A stretch of 64,000 bases of DNA from Neelides folsomi (lineage: Eukaryota > Arthropoda > Collembola > Neelipleona > Neelidae), in NCBI GenBank assembly GCA_034687125.1, contig JAQGBZ010000106.1:123802-187801 (forward strand), given 5' to 3'. Shown here piece by piece: positions 12,758 to 22,661 of this stretch. The notes below the pieces were generated by a model. The model ran no database searches. It saw only the letters and a list, made by a program, of their open reading frames with translations, and was not told where the DNA came from. A program made the translations under genes and the position numbers. The number at the start of each line of letters is the position of its first letter. Within the stretch, counting starts at the first letter, position 1.

Positions 12758-13369
12758 TCATTTATAAATAAATTCAATCATAAATGTAATAGAAAATATT
12801 GGTTTTATGATAAGTATTGCAAAATCCACAAAAAGCCCAGCTTCAAAAAAGAACAAAGCAATGACGAGGAACTTGAGAGTACAATTCTTTACAGTTGCAT
12901 GTCTTTCATTGTAGTCAGTCTCACAAAATTGCCAGCACAATAAATGGACGGAGACGAGGACGAGGAAAATGATGATATATGCGGAAATAAGTGTAAGGTA
13001 GAGGGATCTCAAGAGTTGAAGCCAGTAAGGAAGGATTCCTTGAGGAAAAAATATTTCACAAAGCTTCTGATTAAATTCACTGATTAATCCGAATGCTCCA
13101 ATAGCAAATACAAAGGATCTAATGTTGAATGTCTATGAAAGAGTCGATTCACTTGGTTTTGGATCAGGGAAGATCAAGCCATTAACAATTGTAAAAATAA
13201 ATAGTAGATATTTGAGCAACATTAGAAGGGTTAATGTTAAAATTTTTATATTATCAAAATAACCAAAATTTAATGAATGTGAGTCAACTTTTAAAATATT
13301 ATGATTGCGAGTAAGACACATCGAAAATGAAAATATCTTAGAAATTCGTTTATGGAATTGAATATTCAT
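12758..13369 (-). CDS. Possible small multi-pass membrane protein with an in-frame TAG
   Basis: Minus-strand codons run open from about 13369 to a TGA at 12758-12760, apart from one TAG at 13135-13133. The part before it ends in a signal-peptide-like MLLKYLLFIFTIVNG and then LIFPDPKPSEST. The part after it (125 codons) has about three hydrophobic helices, among them LTLISAYIIIFLVLVSVHLL and FLVIALFFFEAGLFVDFAIL, separated by a Cys-containing loop with WQFCETDY. Codon use is less AT-rich than the surroundings, which supports coding. I do not recognise the family. The TAG could be removed by a 54-base intron from 13187 to 13134-13133 (GTTAAT...CATAG), be read through, or mark a pseudogene. The true start is not known. 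Confidence 0.4.
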
Positions 13370-13621
13370 TAAGAAAAATTTTCTGTCAAAAGACTAATTT
13401 TTGAAAAACGATTATGATCATAATTTCAAAAAAATTCTAAATACGATAAGCATCAAAAAATCACATTCTATTGGTATAATATTTGAGGAATTTTCTTTCC
13501 ATTTTGGCTTTTATGAGCCTTTTGGATTGTCTTCATTGTTGTTGGAGATTGTTTTCATTATTTAATTTGGCTACTCTAAATAATAATAATATATGGTAAA
13601 TTAATTTCAATTTTAAACTGT

Positions 13622-14458
13622 ACAAAAAAGTGTATCTCCAAGGTAGTCGAAAGCCGACGTGCAAGTTAGCCAAATAGCCGACGTCCAAAGTTAGCCGAAT
13701 ATTTCTTTAAACATTACAACTCCTATCTAATCTCCAAGTTGGCCGAATAGCCGACGCCCAAGTTAGCCGAATACCCAAAACACACACTACAGTCGATCTC
13801 CAAGTTGTCCGAATACTTACAAAATATCTTAAAGTGTGTCTCACTATATCCTAAAATTGTGTCTCTGTCTTTTATATTATATAATTATATTTATTATTGC
13901 GATTAATCTTTAAACTTAATGTTGTTAATATTAGAATTTTGATCTTAATTTTATGTCAAATAAATAGTGCTGATCACTTCATCACCAATTTCACCAATCT
14001 GAAGTCAGTAATTTAAAATTATTATAAACCCAAATAAACTTCGATAAACAAACCTAACCTAACCTAATACCAATAACCAATAGATAAACTATATATTTTA
14101 TTTTAAAAACGCAAATTAACAAGCTGAAGAACCAGCTTATTTTATGTAAACTCCTGTATAATGATATTTTCATAAAGCATATAATATTCAAAATAATAAT
14201 TCAAACAACGATAATTTTTATGTAAATGGATATTGTGAAACTATGCTATATTATATCTTTCTATATCAAAGAGAACCTTTTGAAAGTATTCGACTTGAAA
14301 ACTTGGAGATCGGCTGCTGTTCCCTTTCGGATATTCGGCTAACTTGTACGTCGGCTATTCGGCCAACTTGGAGATTAGATGGGCGTTGTAATTTTGAAGG
14401 AAATATTCGACTAACTTGCACGTCGGCTTTCGGCTAACTGGGATCTCACACAAAAAAG
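13622..14458. mobile_element. Foldback element 1 with long terminal inverted repeats
   Basis: The body 13631-14449 has imperfect inverted arms of roughly 170 bases. They are built from short GC-rich units such as GTTAGCCGAATAGCCGACGT and ATCTCCAAGTTGGCCGAATA. The nine bases ACAAAAAAG stand directly before and directly after (13622-13630 and 14450-14458), a target duplication consistent with both arms having equal offset. The middle is AT-rich and holds AACCTAACCTAACCTAAT near 14051. No transposase is present. The open frame at 14243-14437 is read out of the right arm and is not a gene. Confidence 0.75.
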
Positions 14459-15106
14459 CTACTGGTATCGCAGTTGTAAATAGATAAAATCTACAACCAA
14501 AATTAATTTAGTATTAGCTAAAAATAATTTTAACCTAAGCTTTTAACTAGAAAAAATATTCAAAAAATATCATGTAGGTAATTAACAATACTTGACAATT
14601 ATTTTTTAAATGTTTAGCAAAACTTTATCACCTTCATATCTCGATTTTTTATATAAAGCAAGTAGGTAACTTATATTTAATATAAAATACCAGATATACC
14701 AATATTAAGTTATTATTATTAAATACTACATAGAAGTAGTACACTAGTATTTTTATAAATATAAGGTTTGGAGTTAATTATTTTCTTATTCATTACATTT
14801 TTATACTTTTAAATTAAATTGCTCTAACTCTTTCATTGCTTATTGTCATTTCTCGCTAAAAGATAAACTTTCAATGAATGAGGAAAACCTCAAATATGAA
14901 AACACTTTGCCTTATATATTTATTTAATTACTCTTATTTATAAGCACACATTTATAAAATATAAGTTATTCTTAACAGATGGTGAACCAAAATATTTATT
15001 AAGAAAAATATTTAATATAAATTAACTTAAATATATAAATTTTTCATTATAGTTAAAAAAATTAGTCTGTAAACCAATTCAACTCACTCTAAAATCTTAC
15101 ACTGTG
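14459..15106. other. Intergenic, upstream of the MMP cluster
   Basis: AT-rich sequence with no gene or repeat that I can support. It presumably includes the promoter of the first metalloproteinase gene. Confidence 0.5.
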
Positions 15107-17694
15107 ATGACTATGAATATTTTGATAAAAACACTTTTATTAATATTATATATTGGAGCCTTAGTCACTGGATATAAAATAAGAGATGAAGATGATGCAC
15201 TGGTATTTATAATTTTAATTTAATTTTATAACAAAAATACAATTTTAATCTCTGTTTTTTATACAAAATTTTAGGAATTTCTTGAAAAATTTGGCTACGT
15301 TGACGACGAAGAAAAAAATTCAATGAACATGGTTGATATAAAAACATCGATAAAGGAATATCAACATATGTCCAACCTTAAAGAAACTGGCGTCTTAGAC
15401 GAACCAACACTGAAAAAGATGAATTCCCCCAGGTGTGGAAATAAAGATGTAAAGATTGTCAGAGATCCAAATACAAATGAAATAATAAGACAGAAAAGAT
15501 ATGATTTGTTTCCCGAAAAGCCAAAATGGGAAAAACGAGAAGTTACATATAAAATCATTAATTATTCTCGTCAAATCCACAAAAACCCATTGTTGGATAA
15601 AAACAAAATTGACAAATCAATTAGAATGGCATTCAAAATATGGGAAAATGCCGCCAATATTCAATTTATTAGTTCTCCAAATCATGCAAGTTGAAAATTT
15701 TAAAATTAATTTATAAAGTAGTTTAAATAACTTTATTATTGATTATTTAAAATTAAATTCTAATTTTTCCTACATTAAGGCCAAGGCTGATATTGAAATT
15801 CGGTTTACTTTGGGAACACATCCTGAAGATGGTTATGCATTTGATGGTCCCGGGACAGTTTTAGCCCACGCGTTTCCACCTGGGGGGGGCGATATAGGCG
15901 GAGATGTACATTTCGACGATGAAGAACAATGGACCGTTGATTCGCCTATTGGATACAGTATGTTATATGTTGCACTTCATGAAATCGGTAAGAATATTAT
16001 AGAATTACTTATTTCGACATGATTACATTTTTAATGCAATTGCAATTAATATTATGAATTAATAATATATTTAAAATTTTATTATTAGGACACGCTTTAG
16101 GATTAGGTCACTCTAATGTCAAAGGAACAATAATGAAGGCAACTTACGCACCATATAGGCCGATGCTTAAACTTCATGATGATGATATTGAAGGCATTCA
16201 AGTAAAGTCATTAATAAAATTATTTATTGAAACAATAACTATAGTAATGAAAGATAGTTAGATTTGTCTAAATATTTAATTAAAACTAATGGTAAATTTA
16301 AAAAAGGCGCTTTATGGACCAAACATACGTAGTGGAAGTCAAACAACGCTTAAACCTCAGAAACCTACAGAAACCAAACCAACGAAGACTACAGTTCAGA
16401 AATATACAAAAACTACTTTGAAAATAAAAACTGAAGCAACCACTAAAACGACACAGACAACGACGCCAGCAACGACGCAAAAAACAACTACACAAGAATC
16501 ACCTTGGTGGTGGTCATTTTTTAATAGAAAGCAAAAAGACGAGAAAATTGATATGAAAACGGCGGATAAATCAAAAACGGAATTTGTTAGACCCAATATA
16601 TGTGAAGATTCTTCAATTGACGCTATTACGATGATAGACGACTTAATTTATGTTTTTAAAGGTTCGCAATTTTATAAATTTGAATTTTATGATTTGACTT
16701 ATAATTAACATATAATTTTTATAATTATTATTTATTATAGGTGCTTATGTATTTGCCATTTCAAAAGACACGAAACAAATGTTATCTGGATGGCCACAAA
16801 GAATAGGTTTTGCTTTTAAAAATCTTGAAGATGACATTGACGCTGGTTTTACAAGAAGAAATGGAGATACATTCTTTTTTAAAGTTAATACATTACAATT
16901 ACTCTATATTCATATTATCTCAAATATGTGTTTTATTAAAAATTATGCATTAACATTTTAAAAAGTTAAAACTTAATATTGTTAGGGAAATAAATACTGG
17001 AAATATTCAAAAACTTCGCCACTATCTGGATATCCAAAAAGGATGGAAAAGCATTTTAATGGAATTCCAAACAATGTCGACGCTGCATTAGTTTTTCCTT
17101 GGAATGACTTATTTTATTTCATTAAAGGTTTATTTTTTAAAATTAAAAAATATTCTATGATTTATTGTATCATTTTTAATTGTGTAATGTATAGTATTTT
17201 ATTATATTGTTGATTGTGTTATTTATTAAAGGAGACAAGTATTGGGTATTTAATCCTAAAACAAAGCCGAGTGTTCAAGATATTTATCCAAAGCCAATTG
17301 ATGATTTTGGGCTAAAACATAAAATTGATGCTGCTTTGGGAGATTTCTCAACGAACTCTTTGTATTTCTTTCAAATGAATGTTATTTGGAAATTTTATCC
17401 TTCAACGTTTAAGGTAAAATAATAAATAATAAAAAAATAACATACCAATAATTTTTATCTATTCTATCTAATGTGGCAAATTCAATTAAAAAGTTAAACA
17501 AAATGTTTCCTTAAAGGGAGGAAGATAAAGGGTTTTTTTAACTTCTCTAACTACTTTATAAGGAATTGATTATTGTAGAAGGAAAATATTTTGAATCTTC
17601 TATACTAAATTTCCAGTTTATCTAAATGATATTTTTGATATTTCAGATTTCAAAAGATTTTATTGTGTCGAAAGATTGGTTTGGATGTGTTTGA
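15107..17694 (+). CDS. Matrix metalloproteinase copy 1, full domain set
   Basis: Nine exons (15107-15202, 15275-15685, 15780-15987, 16089-16201, 16307-16661, 16741-16883, 16986-17127, 17232-17413, 17647-17694) encode 565 residues. Order: signal peptide; propeptide with cysteine switch PRCG at 84-87; furin-like site RQKR at 104-107; catalytic domain with zinc site [11 protein letters not shown] (His 236, 240, 246); Thr/Lys-rich hinge; hemopexin propeller from Cys375 to Cys564. The Met-turn position reads GTIMKATY. Such enzymes cut extracellular matrix and are activated in the secretory pathway. Intron 2 has to start with GC (GCAAGT at 15686), since the nearby GT at 15690 breaks the frame. The second ATG at 15113 is an equally possible start. 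Confidence 0.9.
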
Positions 17695-18075
17695 AATTTG
17701 GAATTTACTGTTTCACAGAGCAAAGATTTGGAATTAATATTTTATGATATAAACATAACATAACGTTATAATGTATCGTATTTATTATATTCTTAATAAC
17801 AATTTTGTAATTTGGTTGAACGATTAAATGAATAGTGTGAAAAATGTCCTTTAATTTTACTTGTTGGTTATCCTTAAGGATTTAAGTAAATTTTAAAATT
17901 TTGGTTTCCTTATTCCTTCCTAATTAAATTTTTTTAATGATATGAAAATGTTCTGATTTCTATAATAAGCCGTCACTTAATAATTTAATTTGCATTTTAG
18001 TAATGCAAATAAAGAACTTATTGTTATTAGAGCTATTAAATACATTTTAAAAATATTTCCCTCTAAACGAGAATC

Positions 18076-19184
18076 TTGACAATTAAAATGAAAATTGATC
18101 GTGAAATCAAAATAATATATTTCATACTTTTCACAAATTTTACAAACGTCTTTTGTCAAGAATCTTTCAAAGAAATTGAAAATAATCAACGGTCTATAAT
18201 TCATAATACCAAAAAACAGGATAAGATAAATAAAATTAGAATTAAACGATTTGTGCTAAAAGAGGATTATAAATGGAACCATTTTAACATTACTTATAGC
18301 ATTGTTAACTATTCTCATCAGGTCAATAGGGAAAATCCCTTATTGAGCAAAGAAAAAATTGACAGAGAGATTTCCAAAGCTTTTAAACTTTGGGAAAAAG
18401 CTTCAAAATTTAAATTTTACAGAGTTTCACCTCAGGACAAGCCAGAGGTAAGTTTTTAATAAAAATCCAAAAAATTCAATCTGATTTTTGAAAAACTTGA
18501 TGTGAGAATTCACTGTGTGTAACATTGTAATCATACATTTAATTAACTATTTAGGCCGATATAATAATTTCCTTCGTCACTGGAAAACATGTAAATTGTA
18601 TTTATGACTTTGCTACATCTAATCAAGTTGCTCATGCCTTCTTTCCCGGCACTGGTTTTGGAGGGGACATTCATTTTAATGATAAGGAAATTTGGAGTGT
18701 GAATTCAAGTGAAGGCGTCGATATTTATCATACGGCTGTTCATGAAATAGGCAATTCAATTCATTTTTTATATTTGTGTATGCATCGGTACTATTTGGTA
18801 TAGTATATAGTTACATACTTATTTTATTTTTTAATATAAAGGTCATTCTCTTGGCTTGGGCCATTCAAAGGTTAAGGGATCAATTATGTACCCAACAGGA
18901 CAAAAAGATTTTATGCAAGGGCCTGAAATAAAGCTGCACCAGGATGACATTAATGGAATACAAGTAAGATTTTTAATATTTTGGATATAAATTTTTTTAA
19001 ATTTTTAATATTCAAATCATTATTTATTAAGTGAAACTGAAACTGAAATTTTTAATGGTTCTTTTACTTTACTTGTTAGTGTATGTATGGACATTATGAA
19101 AAAGAAATTTGTGAAATGAAGTCTCAGGGTATTATTAATTTAATGAACACGCTTATTTTTTTTTATTTAATCTTTATTTTATAA
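18076..19184 (+). CDS. Short matrix metalloproteinase copy 2, no cysteine switch, hydrophobic tail
   Basis: Four exons (18076-18447, 18555-18750, 18842-18963, 19080-19184) encode 264 residues. There is a signal peptide (IIYFILFTNFTNVFCQ), a short pro-segment of about 50 residues with no PRCG motif, and a basic RIKR site before the catalytic domain. The zinc site HEIGHSLGLGH has its His at 187, 191 and 197, followed by SKVKGSIMYP as the Met-turn, so catalysis looks possible. No hinge or hemopexin domain follows. Instead the last exon ends in a small Cys-containing stretch and a hydrophobic tail (NTLIFFYLIFIL), as in GPI-anchored or tail-anchored proteins. Intron 2 starts with GC at 18751, where the paralogs have GT. 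The second ATG at 18088 may be the true start. Confidence 0.78.
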
Positions 19185-19730
19185 TCTTTGTGTTATTTGA
19201 AATTAAGAACAAATTAAGAACAATTTACCCATAAAAGCTATGGTGTTACAAATCATTTATCATTGTCACTACTACCATTGGTATTTATCATTAAATTACT
19301 TAGCTAATTTGCAAATTGTGTCTTTTGTGGTATTTTACAGATACAATAATAAAAATAAATTTTATAAAAATAAGTTTGTAAGTATACCTAACTGATATTT
19401 GATTTGATTTTAATAAATATCATTTAAAAATAAATCAAAAATAATTAAGTTTTGATCTTAATCTTTTATAAATAATTGTTAATATATAATTTAATAATTT
19501 AATGCTTAGTAAATAAAAAAATCCAGTTATTATAATATATTTAAAATGGTATAATTACGCATAATTTGTCTAATAATATCCATTTTTATAATTTATAAGG
19601 AAAATCATATTTGTTTTTATTTGACCTCGTTGATAAAATGCCTATTTATTGACCATAATGTTGATTAAGTTTATTCTCTCTTACAAACTTCCCAAAAGCA
19701 AACTCATAAAAAATGCATCAAATAATAATT

Positions 19731-19758
19731 TAAAACTAATACTCAGAATCAGTCAGCA
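19731..19758 (+). promoter_or_regulatory. Conserved initiator region of MMP copy 3
   Basis: A block AAAACTAATACTCAGAATC then AGTCAGCA is shared, with few changes, with the same place before MMP copy 4. TCAGTC matches the arthropod initiator and lies 57 bases before the ATG. The role is inferred from position and duplication. Confidence 0.4.
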
Positions 19759-19805
19759 GCCAATACAAATTGATTAAAAATCATATTAGATTAATTCTAT
19801 TCGCA

Positions 19806-21295
19806 ATGAAAATTCTTAAGCATTTAATCAGTGTATTTGTTATAGTATTATTACGTTATTTTAATATAACTTCCACCAATAAAGTTAAAGATGAGGATGA
19901 CGCAGTGGTGAGAAACCATTATGTTATTATTAATATGTTAATATTTAAACAATTTGAACTTAATTCTACTGACTAAAACATAGATAAAGTTAATAAATAG
20001 TCTTTATTCATACATAGATAAAGTTAATAAATAGAATGATTTATTATTTATATATAATGAAAAATTAAATTTATCTAAATAGCAATTTCTACAACGATTT
20101 GGGTATTTAAAACAAGATAAAGGAAGCACACTTAACATGGTCGATGAAAAAGCCGCAATTAAAGAATTCCAACATATGGGAGGGCTTAAAGAAACAGGGA
20201 ATCTTGACAAAAACACAATTAAATTAATGAATTCTCCAAGATGCGGAAATAAAGACAAAGGCAAAGGTTTAAATCCATCTGGAAGAGTTAAACGTTATAA
20301 AATCAATCAAAACAGAATTAAATGGAGAAAATCTGAGATTACATATAAAATTCTCAAATATTCCGAAAAGTTAAGCAAAAATGAGATTGACACTGAAATT
20401 GGTCGTGCTTTTAAATTATGAGAAAATGAGACTCCTTTGTATTTTATTAAAAAGTCTTTACCAAATAAGGAAAATGTAATAATATTGTGTTTTGCATTAA
20501 TCCCAAATAAGATAATAATACATAAAACATAAAATTACTCAAAATTTCATTTTAATATTTAAGGTTGATATTGAAATTATATTTACAACTGGTAAACATG
20601 ACGAAGACGCAAATCCATTTTATGGGACTGGAAGCACTGCGACAGCTCATGCATTTTTCCCTTATTCGTATAACAAAATTGGAGGAGATATTCATTTTAA
20701 TGATGCGTATCAATGGACAGTAAATTCAACATCGGGATTTAATTTACTAAATACTGCTATCCATGAAATTGGTATTCATTAAATGATCTGAGAAAATAAA
20801 AATATTGAAATAATTCATTGATAATTGACATTGGATTGTAAATTGAATTAAAAATTGGAGTGTAGGGCACGCGATAGGAATTGATCATTCAAATGTGAAA
20901 GGAACGGTAATGTGGCCATTCACAAAGCCTTATATACCAAATATTAAACTTCATAAAGATGATATAGAAGCTGCGCAAGTAATATTGATAAACGAATACT
21001 TTAAATATTATAAAAGATAAAATAAAAATATTTATTAAAATGTCAGATTTTTTATTAATTAATTTAAATTGGTAATTAACCCTAATTATATTAATTTTAC
21101 AATTTAGGATCTTTATGGAATTTATAATTCAAAACATTCAAGCACAATAAAACAAACAAATGTTTTCACAACTACTCCAACAACTTTTACAGAAACGACA
21201 ACAAAACTTAGTTGGATAAAATGGATTAAAAATTATTTTACTAAAAAACCAAAAGTTAAAAAAGCAAATGATAGAAAGATTAATTATATAATGTG
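19806..21295 (+). pseudogene. Matrix metalloproteinase copy 3, decayed
   Basis: Exons at 19806-19907, 20083-20475, 20564-20771, 20866-20978 and 21108-21295 match copy 4 closely. It keeps the signal peptide, PRCG switch, basic VKR site and the zinc site HEIGHAIGIDH. Two lesions break it. A TGA at 20419-20421 stands where copy 4 has TGG in the FKLWENE segment, ending the frame early in the catalytic domain. The last exon loses homology within the hinge, just where copy 4 begins its hemopexin domain, and stops at 21293-21295. A foldback repeat cluster starts about 30 bases later. A truncated pro-domain product could still be made, but not an active enzyme. Confidence 0.85.
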
Positions 21296-21322
21296 AAAAA
21301 ATGTTATTTAATTATGCTTGTG

Positions 21323-22000
21323 GGTCAAAGTCCAGGACGCGGGCCTGTTTCGGGCAACTATTGCCCGAAAAGAGGCAATGATTGCCCGAAAAGAGGCAAT
21401 GATTGCCCGAAAAGAGGCAATGATTGCCCGAAAAGAGGCAACCATTGCCCGAAACGGGCAACGTTGCCCGTTTCGGGCAATTTAGCCTTTTTGAGGCAAC
21501 ATTGCCCAAAAACGGGCAATGGTTGCCTCTTTTCGGGCAATGGTTGCCCGAAACAGGCCCGCGTTCTGGACTTTGACCGTTGCCTGAAAAGGGGTAATGG
21601 TTACCCGAAAAGAGGTAATGGTTATCTGAAAACAGGCAATGGTTACCCGAATTCGGGCAACTGTCGACCGAAAACGAGCAATGTTGCCTCAAACGGGTAA
21701 CGTTGCCCGAAACGGGTAACGTTGCCCGAAACGGGTAAGGTTGCCCGAATGAAATATTACAACGGGCAATGGTTGCCCGGAATTTAAAAAAAAAGTTACC
21801 CGAATAGTCCGAATTAAATTTTCATCGTTGTGTCCAAAATCAATCCTATATACAAAAAATTCTATAAATCGGTTAAGCTAAAAATGGGCAAAGCCCGTTT
21901 TCGGTCGACAGTTGCCCATTACCCCTTTTCAGGCAACCATTACCTGAAATCGGTTAGTCACTACCGGTTTTCGGGCAATGGTTGCCAGTTTTCACCCCGT
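21323..22000. repeat. Foldback cluster of GC-rich palindromic repeats
   Basis: At 21357-21440 there are four near-perfect tandem copies of a 21-base unit close to TTGCCCGAAAAGAGGCAATGA, itself an imperfect palindrome. More diverged copies go on to about 21775 and again at 21888-21999. Larger inverted pairs frame them: GGTCAAAGTCCAGGACGCGG at 21323 is reversed at about 21558-21578, and GGGCAACTGTCGACCGAAAA near 21656 is reversed near 21893. The long open frames on both strands here are read from the repeat (GNDCPKR units) and are not genes. The cluster occupies the place of the missing hemopexin exons of MMP copy 3. Confidence 0.8.
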
Positions 22001-22580
22001 TTCCTTCACCTAGACCTTTATTCCTAATTAAACAATTTTAATTATATCAAAATATGACGAAAAATACAATAAGCTGTCCTTTATAAAATATTTGTGTTAA
22101 CTTTTACTTTATGTATTTGAAAAATTATTTCCTATGTCGTATTTTAAAATAAAAAAAGTTTATAAAAATATGTTATAACGTGATACTTTATTTGAAACTT
22201 TTAATTACACTTGGCCACTATAAAAATAACATTTAAAAATTTCTAATTAACTTTTAAATAATTATGTATAAGTTTTTGTCCTCATCATTTATAAATAATA
22301 ACTAAATATTATTTTAATATTAGTAAAAAGCTTAATTTAAGACAACTGTCAAGTAATAATCATAATATAAATTGGTGTGCATAATTTTAATTACTAATTA
22401 CGCATTGTTATCTCCATTTTTAATAGCTTATATATAAGGAAAACCATATATTTGTTTTTTAACGGCTCTGATTAAAAATGGTATGTTATATAATCCAAGT
22501 TGTTTAGAAAGTGCTTTCACTCTTACTTCCATAAAAGGAAAAATAGTCTAATAAAAACCAAAATCAAAATCTGTACTTAT

Positions 22581-22609
22581 CTAAAACTAATACTTAGAGC
22601 CAGTCAGCA
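22581..22609 (+). promoter_or_regulatory. Conserved initiator region of MMP copy 4
   Basis: This is the counterpart of the block before copy 3 (AAAACTAATACTTAGAG, then CCAGTCAGCA), 53-62 bases before the ATG. The similarity is expected after tandem duplication, so function is only suggested. Confidence 0.35.
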
Positions 22610-22661
22610 CCATTGATCGCAATTCATTTTACATAAATATTTAATATTTATAATTATTATA

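Noticed and set aside
14243-14437. Open frame of 64 codons with repeated CTSA units
   Set aside because: It is read from the right arm of foldback element 1.
21293-21700. Long open frames on both strands with repeated GNDCPKR and FSGNHCL units
   Set aside because: They are readings of a 21-base palindromic DNA repeat, open in several frames at once, with no start context or splice partner.
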